Made by a program: the position numbers and the translations under genes. Positions 7,815 to 14,755 of a DNA stretch of 64,000 bases are shown here, piece by piece; within the stretch, counting starts at the first letter, position 1; every line of letters begins with the position of its first letter. This DNA comes from Dongia sedimenti (GTDB lineage: Bacteria; Pseudomonadota; Alphaproteobacteria; Dongiales; Dongiaceae): positions 1 through 64,000 of the forward strand of contig JAUYVI010000003.1 of NCBI GenBank assembly GCA_030715195.1. Direction: 5' to 3'. The notes beneath the pieces are model-generated. The model saw only the letters and a program-made list of their open reading frames with translations, ran no database searches and was not told where the DNA came from.

Positions 7815-8690
7815 ATGAATGTCACCCATCACCGAACCGCCGAGATCGACGGCATCGGTATCTTCTATCGGGAAGCCGGGCCGGCGGATGCGCCGGTCGT
7901 CCTGCTGCTGCACGGCTTTCCGACCTCGTCGCATATGTTCCGCAATCTCATCCCGGCGCTGTCCGACCGCTATCGGGTCATCGCGCCGGACTATCCGGGA
8001 TACGGCCAGAGCGCCATGCCCGACCGCGCGCAGTTCGCCTACACCTTCGACCGCTTCGGCGAGTTGGTCGATGGTCTGCTCGATCGGCTGGGCGTCACCG
8101 CCTATGCCATGTACGTCATGGATTACGGCGCGCCGGTCGGCTGGCGGCTGGCGCTGAAGCATCCCGAGCGGATCACCGGGCTCATCATCCAGAACGGCAA
8201 CGCCTATGACGAGGGGCTGAAGGAGTTCTGGGACCCGATCAAGCGCTATTGGGCGTCCGGCGCCGAGGCCGACCGCAAGGCGCTCCATGTGCTCGTCACG
8301 CCCGGGATCACTAAGTTCCAGTACACGGACGGGGTGGCCGATGTCAGCCGGGTCTCGCCCGACAACTGGGTCCACGACCAGGCGCTGCTCGACCGGCCGG
8401 GCAATGCCGACATCCAGATGGATATGTTCTACGACTACCGGACCAACCTGCCGCTCTATCCGTCGGTACAGGCCTATTTCCGCAAGCATCTTCCGCCGAC
8501 GCTGATCGTCTGGGGCAAGAACGACACGATCTTCCCGGCCGACGGCGCGCATCCCTACAAGCGCGACCTGCCGGACGTGGAGTTCCACCTGTTCGACACC
8601 GGCCACTTCGTGCTCGAGGACAAGGCCGATGAGGTCTTCCCGCTGATCCGGGACTTCCTCGATCGGAAGATTTCCAAGTCATCGCGGTAA
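7815..8690 (+). CDS. Alpha/beta hydrolase, epoxide hydrolase / haloalkane dehalogenase-like
   Basis: A 291-residue alpha/beta hydrolase with an aspartate rather than serine nucleophile (VMDYGAPVGWR). An oxyanion segment HGFPTSSHMFRNLI, the PDYPGYGQS motif and a C-terminal catalytic His (DTGHFVLED) are visible. The Asp nucleophile places it with epoxide hydrolases and haloalkane dehalogenases; substrate unknown. The ATG at 7815 is preceded by AAGGAGA. It is probably co-transcribed with the haloperoxidase-like gene upstream and followed by a small ORF with a strong ribosome-binding site. Confidence 0.88.
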   Translation: MNVTHHRTAEIDGIGIFYREAGPADAPVVLLLHGFPTSSHMFRNLIPALSDRYRVIAPDYPGYGQSAMPDRAQFAYTFDRFGELVDGLLDRLGVTAYAMYVMDYGAPVGWRLALKHPERITGLIIQNGNAYDEGLKEFWDPIKRYWASGAEADRKALHVLVTPGITKFQYTDGVADVSRVSPDNWVHDQALLDRPGNADIQMDMFYDYRTNLPLYPSVQAYFRKHLPPTLIVWGKNDTIFPADGAHPYKRDLPDVEFHLFDTGHFVLEDKADEVFPLIRDFLDRKISKSSR

Positions 8691-8719
8691 CCGCGCAGCA
8701 CTTCATTCCGTAGGAGGAG

Positions 8720-8875
8720 ATGGCGATGAGCGAGGTCGCGGTGGTGCGCGACGCCACCGCCGGCGGGAAGATTCCCGAAGGCGATGGCTATCTCGCCGCG
8801 CTGGTCAACTGCCGCTGGCTGGCCAACGCGCTCTGGACAACCGATGAAGCGGTCCGGCGGCTGACCCGGCCCTGA
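8720..8875 (+). CDS. Small hypothetical protein (51 aa)
   Basis: ATG at 8720 to TGA at 8873-8875 encodes 51 residues starting MAMSEVAVVRDATAGGK and containing ALVNCRWLANALWTT. The start is preceded by a near-perfect Shine-Dalgarno TAGGAGGAG (8711-8719), although the spacing is very short to the first ATG and better to the second ATG at 8726. It lies 29 bp after the epoxide-hydrolase-like gene in the same direction and ends just before the convergent aldehyde dehydrogenase. No domain recognised, no signal peptide. Confidence 0.5.
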   Translation: MAMSEVAVVRDATAGGKIPEGDGYLAALVNCRWLANALWTTDEAVRRLTRP

Positions 8876-8879
8876 TCGT

Positions 8880-10313
8880 TCAGGCCGCCTCGGTGCCGAT
8901 GATCGCCTTCACTTCCAGGAAATCGTGGATGCCCCAGTCGGCGTATTCGCGGCCGTTGCCGGACTGCTTGTAGCCGCCGAACGGCGCGAAGGTGTCCCAG
9001 GCCGGGTAGTTGATCTTGACCTGGCCGGCGCGGATCTGCCGCGCGACCCGCGCGGCATGCGCGACGTCCTTGGACTCCACGTTGGCGGAGAGGCCGTAGA
9101 CCGTGTCATTGGCGATGGCGATCGCCTCTTCCTCGGTCTTGTAGGGCAGGATCGCGATGACCGGGCCGAAGATCTCCTCGCGAGCGATCGTCATATCGTT
9201 GCTGACATTGCCGAACACGGTCGGGCGCACGTAGTAGCCGCGGTTGAGCCCGTCCGGACGGCCGGTGCCACCGGTGACCAGCGTGGCGCCTTCCTTGATG
9301 CCGGCTTCGATCAGGCCCTGGATCTTCTTGAACTGGGCCTCGCTCACCACCGGCCCGAGCATCGTGTCCTCGGATTTCGGGTCGCCGACCTTGTGCTTCT
9401 CGGCGGCCGCTTTGGCGATCACCAGCGCCTCGTCATGGCGCGCGAGCGGCACCAGCATGCGGGTCGGCGCGTTGCAGGACTGGCCGCTGTTGTTGAAGCA
9501 GGCATAGATGCCCTTCTTCACCGCGGGTTCGAAATCCGCGTCGGGCAGGATCAGGTTCGGCGACTTGCCGCCCAGTTCCTGGCTGACCCGCTTCACCGTG
9601 TCGGCGGCGGCCTTGGCGACCAGGATGCCGGCCCGGGTCGAGCCGGTGAAGGACATCATGTCGATGCCGGGATGCGCCGACATCGGCGCACCGACATTCG
9701 GCCCGTCGCCGTTGATCAGGTTGAAGACGCCGGCCGGGACGCCCGCGTCATGCATCACTTCCGCGAAGATGATGCCGGTGATCGGTGCGATCTCGCTGGG
9801 CTTCAGCACCATGGTGCAGCCGGCGGCGATCGCCGGGCCGACCTTGCAGGAGATCTGGTTCAAGGGCCAGTTCCAGGGCGTGATCAGGCCGACCACGCCG
9901 ATGCCTTCGCGCACGATGCGGGTGATGCCGCGCTGCTCCTCGAACTCCATCTGCTCGAGCGCCTTCAGCGTGGATTCCAGATGCGCCTTGCCGGCTGCGG
10001 CCTGGGAGTGGCGCGCCATGGCGATCGGCGCGCCCATCTCGGCGGAGACCGCCTGCGCGATATCCTCGGCGCGCTTGTCATAGGCGGCGATGATGCGCTT
10101 CAGCAGCGCCACGCGCTCGGCCTTGCTGGTCTGCGAGAAGGCGGGGAAGGCGGCGCGGGCGGCGGCGACCGCCTTATCGACATCGGCGGCGGAGCCGGCC
10201 GAGATCTTGGTGAAGGGCTCCTCGGTCGCCGGGTTGACCACATCGATGGTGGCCGGCTTCACCGGATCGACCCAGGCGCCGTTGATGTAGAACTTCAAAT
10301 GGTCGTTGGACAT
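8880..10313 (-). CDS. NAD(P)-dependent aldehyde dehydrogenase
   Basis: A 477-residue member of the ALDH superfamily, oxidising an aldehyde to the acid. Catalytic C280 (NNSGQSCNAPTRM), general base E246 (QELGGKSPN), N148 of the PWNWP motif and the cofactor-loop FTGSTRAG (222-229) are all present. The ATG at 10313 (MSNDHLKFYINGAW) starts at the family N-terminus; an upstream extension to 10469 is out-of-family. Sequence features such as the NGAWVDP start resemble the broad-specificity DhaS/3-succinoylsemialdehyde group. It is transcribed from the minus strand 26 bp downstream of the iron-complex binding protein gene. Confidence 0.92.
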   Translation of the reverse strand: MSNDHLKFYINGAWVDPVKPATIDVVNPATEEPFTKISAGSAADVDKAVAAARAAFPAFSQTSKAERVALLKRIIAAYDKRAEDIAQAVSAEMGAPIAMARHSQAAAGKAHLESTLKALEQMEFEEQRGITRIVREGIGVVGLITPWNWPLNQISCKVGPAIAAGCTMVLKPSEIAPITGIIFAEVMHDAGVPAGVFNLINGDGPNVGAPMSAHPGIDMMSFTGSTRAGILVAKAAADTVKRVSQELGGKSPNLILPDADFEPAVKKGIYACFNNSGQSCNAPTRMLVPLARHDEALVIAKAAAEKHKVGDPKSEDTMLGPVVSEAQFKKIQGLIEAGIKEGATLVTGGTGRPDGLNRGYYVRPTVFGNVSNDMTIAREEIFGPVIAILPYKTEEEAIAIANDTVYGLSANVESKDVAHAARVARQIRAGQVKINYPAWDTFAPFGGYKQSGNGREYADWGIHDFLEVKAIIGTEAA

Positions 10314-10339
10314 CTTCCTAATCCTTGCTGAAGGAAAAT

Positions 10340-11356
10340 CTAGGGGGCGAGCAGTGTCTGCAGCTGCGCGTCGGTGAGATCGACCTGATAGTAGCCGTGG
10401 TAGAAGGCGCGCACATCGGCGGCAAGGTCGCGCTTCGGCTGCTGGGGATAGAGCAAGCCCGAAAGCCATTCAAGCCCGATCAGCCGGTTGACGCCGGGCG
10501 GCGTGTCCAGCCAGCCCCAGGGCAGACCGGGCACGGCATAGACCTTGCCGGCCGCCACCGCGGGTACCGCGCGCCAGTCCGGATCCGTCGCCAGCTGCCT
10601 CGCGACTTCCGCGGTCGACGCGATGACCACATCGGGATCGTAGAGCGCGATCTGGCCCGGTGTGACGTTTCCATGACCGCCGGCGGAATGTTCGCCGTTG
10701 AAGCTGACCGCACCGAGCGTTGCCAGGATCTCGGGCGCGATTCCGACCATGTCGCCCATCGCCGGCGCGTCACGGCTTTGGGCATAGTAGATCCGGCCGG
10801 GCCGCGTCGCGGAACTCTTCCGGGCCGCGACCCCGGCCAGGTTCGAGGCGGTCTGCAAGGCCAGCAGATCGCCGCGCAGCTGCGCACCCAGCAGCTGGCT
10901 CAGCTGTGTGTAGAGCTCGGGCATCTGGTCAATGCTGCCGTCCAGCACGACATAGGGAATGCCGGTCTCGCCCTGGATCTTGTCGGCGAGCGCGCGATAG
11001 TGCGGATTGAGGTCGCCGATATCGATGATGAGGTCGGGGTGCAGCGCCTTCACTTCGGCGGCGCCCATATCGCCTTCCTTGCCGGTGAGACGGCCCGTGA
11101 CGGACAGGGTCCGATAAGGTGCGGCGATGAAGTCCTTCTGCTCGTCGGCCAAAGGCCGCACCCAGCCGGTCAGCTTCTCCGGCGCCACGGTGTAGATCGC
11201 GACCGCGGCCGGGGGACCGGCGGGCAGGACATGCGTGACCGTCTCGGGCAAGGTGACCGTGCGGCCGAGGGAGTCGGTGAACTCGGCGGCCTGGGCCGGC
11301 GCCAATCCGCCGGCGACCGCGAGCGCGACTAGCGCTAAAATCGTCACTCTGCGCAT
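10340..11356 (-). CDS. Iron-complex/cobalamin-type ABC transporter substrate-binding protein
   Basis: A 338-residue periplasmic binding protein of the FecB/BtuF class (PF01497 type). It has a Sec signal peptide (MRRVTILALVALAVAGG, cleavage near APAQA-A). Typical family blocks follow: EFTDSLGRTVTLPETVTHVLP, then LHPDLIIDIGD, then GIPYVVLDGS, and a C-terminal VPAVAAGKVYAVPG. Such proteins bring ferric siderophore, heme or cobalamin to a BtuCD/FecCD transporter, but no permease or ATPase is next to it. The ATG at 11356 starts the signal peptide; an upstream TTG-type start would add a non-signal extension. An inverted repeat lies 19-48 bp upstream (11375-11404). Confidence 0.87.
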   Translation of the reverse strand: MRRVTILALVALAVAGGLAPAQAAEFTDSLGRTVTLPETVTHVLPAGPPAAVAIYTVAPEKLTGWVRPLADEQKDFIAAPYRTLSVTGRLTGKEGDMGAAEVKALHPDLIIDIGDLNPHYRALADKIQGETGIPYVVLDGSIDQMPELYTQLSQLLGAQLRGDLLALQTASNLAGVAARKSSATRPGRIYYAQSRDAPAMGDMVGIAPEILATLGAVSFNGEHSAGGHGNVTPGQIALYDPDVVIASTAEVARQLATDPDWRAVPAVAAGKVYAVPGLPWGWLDTPPGVNRLIGLEWLSGLLYPQQPKRDLAADVRAFYHGYYQVDLTDAQLQTLLAP

Positions 11357-11374
11357 GGGATTTATCCGCGATCT

Positions 11375-11404
11375 GCACGATATGTCGCGGGGAATATATC
11401 GTGC
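11375..11404. promoter_or_regulatory. Inverted repeat upstream of the iron-complex binding protein
   Basis: GCACGATAT and ATATCGTGC are exact 9-bp arms around a 12-bp spacer. It lies between the minus-strand binding-protein start (11356) and the thiolase start (11504). A dyad with about 21-bp centre spacing fits a dimeric repressor such as a TetR- or Fur-like protein, but I cannot assign the factor. Confidence 0.5.
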
Positions 11405-11503
11405 CGCGGTGCCGAACGACAAGGCCGATGCCGGTCTCTATCATATTGAAAGTCACTGGCCGAGAGTACTATATCGAGTGACCAGGCTTGAAGGAGAGGG
11501 TGC

Positions 11504-12691
11504 ATGACCACCGTGGATCCCGTCGTCATCGTTTCCGCCGCCCGCACGCCGCTGGGCCGGTTTCAGGGCGAATTGTCGCCGATCTCGGGGAACGCGCTCG
11601 GCGCGCAGGCGATCAAGGCGGCGCTGGCCCGCGCCGGCTTGGCCGTGGAGAAGGTCGATGAAGTGCTGATGGGCTGCGTCCTGCCGGCGGGACAGGGCCA
11701 GGCGCCGGCGCGCCAGGCGGCGCGCGCGGCGGGGCTGCCGGATGCGACCGGCGCCACCACGGTCAACAAGGTGTGCGGCTCCGGCATGAAGGCGACCATG
11801 CTGGGCCACGATCTGTTGCGCGCGGGCTCGGCCGGCATCGTCGTCTCGGGCGGCATGGAGTCGATGTCGAACGCGCCTTATCTGCTCGCCAAGGCGCGCG
11901 GCGGCTATCGCGCCGGCCACGACCGCATCTTCGACCACATGATGCTCGACGGCCTCGAGGACGCCTATGAGAAGGGCGTGCCGATGGGCGAGTTCGGCGA
12001 GCGCGCGGTGCAGGCCTATCAGTTCACCCGCGCCGACCAGGACGCCTTTGCCGTGGAGACGCTGACCCGAGCGCGCAAGGCGATCACCGAGGGCGCGTTC
12101 AAGGCGGAGATCGTGCCGGTTTCCGTTGCCGCAAAAGGCGGGACGTTGTCGATCGAGAATGACGAGCATGCGATGAAGGTCTCGCCGGAGAAGATTCCGG
12201 CCCTGAAGCCGGCCTTCCGCGCCGACGGCACCATCACCGCGGCCAGCGCCTCGGCCAATGCCGACGGCGCCGCGGCTTTGGTGCTGACCACGCGATCGCG
12301 TGCCGAGAAGGAGGGGCTGCCGATCCTGGCCGAGATCAAGGGCCACGCCACCCACAGCCAGGAGCCGGCCTGGTACACCACGGCGCCGATCCCGGCGATC
12401 CGCAAGGTCCTGGAGCGGAGCGGCTGGTCGGTCGCGGATGCCGATCTCTTCGAGATCAACGAGGCCTTCGCCGTGGTGGCGATGGCGGCGGCCAAGGATC
12501 TCTCCATCCCGCGCGAGAAGCTGAACGTCCATGGCGGCGCCTGCGCGCTCGGCCATCCGATCGGCGCCACGGGAGCCCGGATCATCGTCACCCTGCTGCA
12601 CGCCCTGCAGCGCTACGATCTGAAGCGCGGCGTGGCGGCGCTGTGCATCGGCGGGGGCGAGGCGACGGCGATCGCGATCGAGCGGGCCTAG
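11504..12691 (+). CDS. Acetyl-CoA acetyltransferase (thiolase II)
   Basis: A 395-residue biosynthetic-type thiolase that condenses two acetyl-CoA into acetoacetyl-CoA, or the reverse. The active-site residues are all visible: nucleophile C91 (NKVCGSGMKA), H351 (CALGHPIGATGAR) and C381 (ALCIGGGEATA). The NEAFAVVAMA motif lies near residue 325. Length matches PhaA/AtoB. The ATG at 11504 is preceded by AAGGAGAGG. It is divergent from the iron-complex binding protein and ends one base before the convergent DUF5985-like gene. No other PHB or acetoacetate gene is adjacent. Confidence 0.93.
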   Translation: MTTVDPVVIVSAARTPLGRFQGELSPISGNALGAQAIKAALARAGLAVEKVDEVLMGCVLPAGQGQAPARQAARAAGLPDATGATTVNKVCGSGMKATMLGHDLLRAGSAGIVVSGGMESMSNAPYLLAKARGGYRAGHDRIFDHMMLDGLEDAYEKGVPMGEFGERAVQAYQFTRADQDAFAVETLTRARKAITEGAFKAEIVPVSVAAKGGTLSIENDEHAMKVSPEKIPALKPAFRADGTITAASASANADGAAALVLTTRSRAEKEGLPILAEIKGHATHSQEPAWYTTAPIPAIRKVLERSGWSVADADLFEINEAFAVVAMAAAKDLSIPREKLNVHGGACALGHPIGATGARIIVTLLHALQRYDLKRGVAALCIGGGEATAIAIERA

Positions 12692-12692
12692 A

Positions 12693-12965
12693 CTAGCCGG
12701 GGTTGGTGGGTCGGTTTTTGCGGATGATGGCGATGATGATCGCCGCGAAGCCGGCCGCGCGGGCGAGGTAGATCAGCGGCTCGGTTTCCTCGGAAACATG
12801 CGCGAGGCCGAGCACCAGCCGCATCACGGCATCGACGCCGAAGGCGAAGGCGAAGAACAGGAAGAAGGAATCCTGCGTCTGCCGCCAGAATCGCAGAAAG
12901 AACAGCATCGCCACGAAGGAAGCCATGGCGACCGCGCCATTGAGGACGGGAACGACGTTGCTCAT
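12693..12965 (-). CDS. Small membrane protein, DUF5985-like
   Basis: A 90-residue protein with three hydrophobic helices (about 7-24, 33-53 and 62-80) and a basic C-terminal tail. The block LRFWRQTQDSFFLFFAFAFGVDAVMRL resembles what I know as the DUF5985 family (recalled, not searched). It overlaps the upstream gene by four bases (ATGA), so the three genes from 13596 down to 12693 are translationally coupled. Function unknown. It ends next to the convergent thiolase. Confidence 0.7.
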   Translation of the reverse strand: MSNVVPVLNGAVAMASFVAMLFFLRFWRQTQDSFFLFFAFAFGVDAVMRLVLGLAHVSEETEPLIYLARAAGFAAIIIAIIRKNRPTNPG

Positions 12966-13222
12966 GATTCGGAGTCCCAGATGAGGCCGAACAACAGGAC
13001 GATCATGGAGCCGAGCGCGACCAGGGTGCGGGCGACCGAGAGATCATCCCCGGGCAGGGCTACCTTGTCGACCACCAGCAGCAGGTTGTTCACCGTCAGA
13101 CCGGCGAAGCAGAGGCCGCTCCAGAGCAGGAGCCGGTAGCGGCTGCGCCGATAGCCGCGCAGCAGCAGGAGCGCGCAGCCGAGGGCGGTCAGGGCACAGA
13201 GGCTGTAGATGATCGCGGACAT
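12962..13222 (-). CDS. Small membrane protein, DUF5985-like
   Basis: An 86-residue membrane protein with three predicted helices (about 2-22, 31-50 and 66-82) and an RGYRRSRYRLLLWSGLCFAGL block resembling the RFWRQTQDSFFLFFAFAFG block of the next gene. The two neighbours are probably distant paralogues that work as a pair. It starts one base within the stop codon of the upstream gene (TAATG) and overlaps the next gene by four bases. Confidence 0.7.
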   Translation of the reverse strand: MSAIIYSLCALTALGCALLLLRGYRRSRYRLLLWSGLCFAGLTVNNLLLVVDKVALPGDDLSVARTLVALGSMIVLLFGLIWDSES

Positions 13223-13596
13223 TACTTGTCTCTCTTGATCTTGAACGCGTCGGCGAAGGCGCGGATGCGGCGCGGTTTCGCGTGGATGAGGTTGGTGATC
13301 GGAATGAGCTGGCGGGCATAGGCCTCGGCCAGCCGGTCGATGGTGGCCGCCTGCTCGCTCTGGCGGACGTAACGATACAAGCCGTCCTGTTGGCCCACGA
13401 GCCCTTGCCCGACCAGATGGATGAGGATGGCCGTCGCTTCGGCCTCGTTAACATAGAGTCGCTTGGCCAGCGCCGCGACGCCCCACGCTTCATCGGCGCT
13501 GTCGCGCAACAGCAGCAGGGCCTCGAGCTGGCCCACTGAATCGATGCACTTCGTGATGAAATCCCGCAAATCCGCGGGAATTCCGTCGCTCACCAT
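13222..13596 (-). CDS. Hypothetical protein, winged-helix-like
   Basis: A 124-residue soluble protein. The central part (VGQLEALLLLRDSADEAWGVAALAKRLYVNEAEATAILIHLVGQGLV) reads like a winged-helix domain of the type found in regulatory proteins, and the C-terminus is basic. It is the first gene of a three-gene coupled operon whose other members are small membrane proteins, so it may be their regulator or a membrane-tethered partner. Function not established. Confidence 0.65.
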   Translation of the reverse strand: MVSDGIPADLRDFITKCIDSVGQLEALLLLRDSADEAWGVAALAKRLYVNEAEATAILIHLVGQGLVGQQDGLYRYVRQSEQAATIDRLAEAYARQLIPITNLIHAKPRRIRAFADAFKIKRDK

Positions 13597-13673
13597 AGAC
13601 CCCGAACTCCCCGACGGCGCCGACGAAACGCCGATTCAGCACCAATGCACCGGCGCGGCGAGAGTTCCCGGAT

Positions 13674-14039
13674 TCAATGTGCAGGCTTCGGAGGACGCCC
13701 GAAAGCCTCTCTTAGCTTATCCTTGGCCCGTTCGAGGGTCCGCAGCCGCGAGGCGCTGAGATTCTTGCCGGCGCGGTTGATGTAGAAGTTCAGCATCGAC
13801 ATGGCCGAACGGAAGGGCGGCGATTTCCGCCGATGGCTGCTTTCGGCCGAGTGCTTCAGGGACCGCGCGATGGCGGCCGCGCTCCGTTGCTTGAAGACGC
13901 TGTCCTCGAGGGTCATCGCATCGCTGCGCTCGGTAACGCGGGCCGACCATTTGCGGGTCGTGCGCTTGGTGGCCTTGCGGGCGGTCTTGCGATGCGCCGG
14001 CTTGCGACGGATCCTCTTGGCTTTGGCTGAAGCGGCCAT
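13674..14039 (-). CDS. DUF3175-family protein
   Basis: A 121-residue protein. The first 35 residues are very basic (AKAKRIRRKPAHRKTARKA), and the rest is the DUF3175 domain: WSARVTERSDAMTLEDSVF, then ARSLKHSAESSHRRK and SAMSMLNFYINRAGKNLS. The ATG at 14039 is preceded by GGAG; an in-frame TTG at 14072 would add 11 acidic residues. The basic tail suggests nucleic-acid association, but the family has no known function. Confidence 0.8.
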   Translation of the reverse strand: MAASAKAKRIRRKPAHRKTARKATKRTTRKWSARVTERSDAMTLEDSVFKQRSAAAIARSLKHSAESSHRRKSPPFRSAMSMLNFYINRAGKNLSASRLRTLERAKDKLREAFGRPPKPAH

Positions 14040-14096
14040 GGTTGTCGTCTCCATTTCCTCTTCAAATTCCAATCCCGGCGGCGCCGTCGCGTTGCA

Positions 14097-14480
14097 TCAC
14101 CAATGTCCCTTCCGGCGATTCCAGACATAGAGCAGGTCGGCAAACCGGTCATAGGTGAAGCGCGAGACCTGGATGAGACCGGGCAGGCCGAGGAGGCGCC
14201 CGAGCCAGCCCTCGCCCGGTGTCCGCCGCCAGATGGCGACGGCGCAATCCGCGCCGACATGAAGCTTGTCACCGGCATCGACCGCATGCAGGCGCCGCCG
14301 CACATCCTCGATATCGGCGCCGAAGCGGGCGAGGGCGTCGGGCTCGAAGTTGATGTCGCGAAACTCGATCGCCCCGGACTGCGCCGCCCGGAGCAGGCGG
14401 TTGCGCTGCCGGTTGATGCCAGCGTTACAGACCGGGCATTTGGTGTTGTACCAGACGGTGAGTTTGGGCAGGTCGGTCAC
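14097..14480 (-). CDS. Thiol-disulfide oxidoreductase-like protein, DCC family (DUF393)
   Basis: A 127-residue protein that begins with a thioredoxin-like first strand and a CPVC motif (VWYNTKCPVCNAGINRQ), the DCC-family redox signature. Downstream are the family-typical RRLHAVDAGDKLHVGADCAVAIWRRTPG and LPGLIQVSRFTYDRFA segments. A role as a disulfide reductase is predicted for the family but largely untested. It precedes the DUF3175 gene by 57 bp on the same strand. Confidence 0.88.
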   Translation of the reverse strand: MTDLPKLTVWYNTKCPVCNAGINRQRNRLLRAAQSGAIEFRDINFEPDALARFGADIEDVRRRLHAVDAGDKLHVGADCAVAIWRRTPGEGWLGRLLGLPGLIQVSRFTYDRFADLLYVWNRRKGHW

Positions 14481-14574
14481 GCCATCGACTCCAGGTCGGC
14501 AACAAGCTTTCGTCAGTGAGCTGACCCGACCGGATCACGGACGTTTTTTATTCGCAAGCCTCGGGCGCGCCGCC

Positions 14575-14604
14575 TTGACAGCCTCGCGGGATCAATGCCT
14601 TAAT
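14575..14604 (+). promoter_or_regulatory. Sigma-70-type promoter of the peptide-utilisation operon
   Basis: TTGACA at 14575-14580, an 18-bp spacer, then CTTAAT at 14599-14604. The -35 is a perfect match and the -10 matches at four of six positions. Transcription would start near 14611, about 145 bp before the binding-protein gene at 14756. The rest of the 275-bp gap 14481-14755 shows only the operator palindrome just downstream. Confidence 0.5.
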
Positions 14605-14615
14605 TCTCGGGTCCA

Positions 14616-14627
14616 GCTGTATACAGC
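14616..14627. promoter_or_regulatory. Palindromic operator GCTGTATACAGC
   Basis: A perfect 12-bp palindrome with a TGTATACA core a few bases after the predicted transcription start. TGTATACA-type cores are common for GntR-family repressors (general knowledge), so a repressor encoded elsewhere may control the peptide operon. Confidence 0.5.
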
Positions 14628-14755
14628 GCGTCGGCGGCCGGTTTCCGGAGATTGTCGCCGACCGACTGTCGGCTTAGGCTGCGGCAAAGAACAGGGCCTG
14701 GTGAAAGGCCCGTGACTGCTCGGACCGGACGAACCGGAAATCAGGGAGAGGCTTC

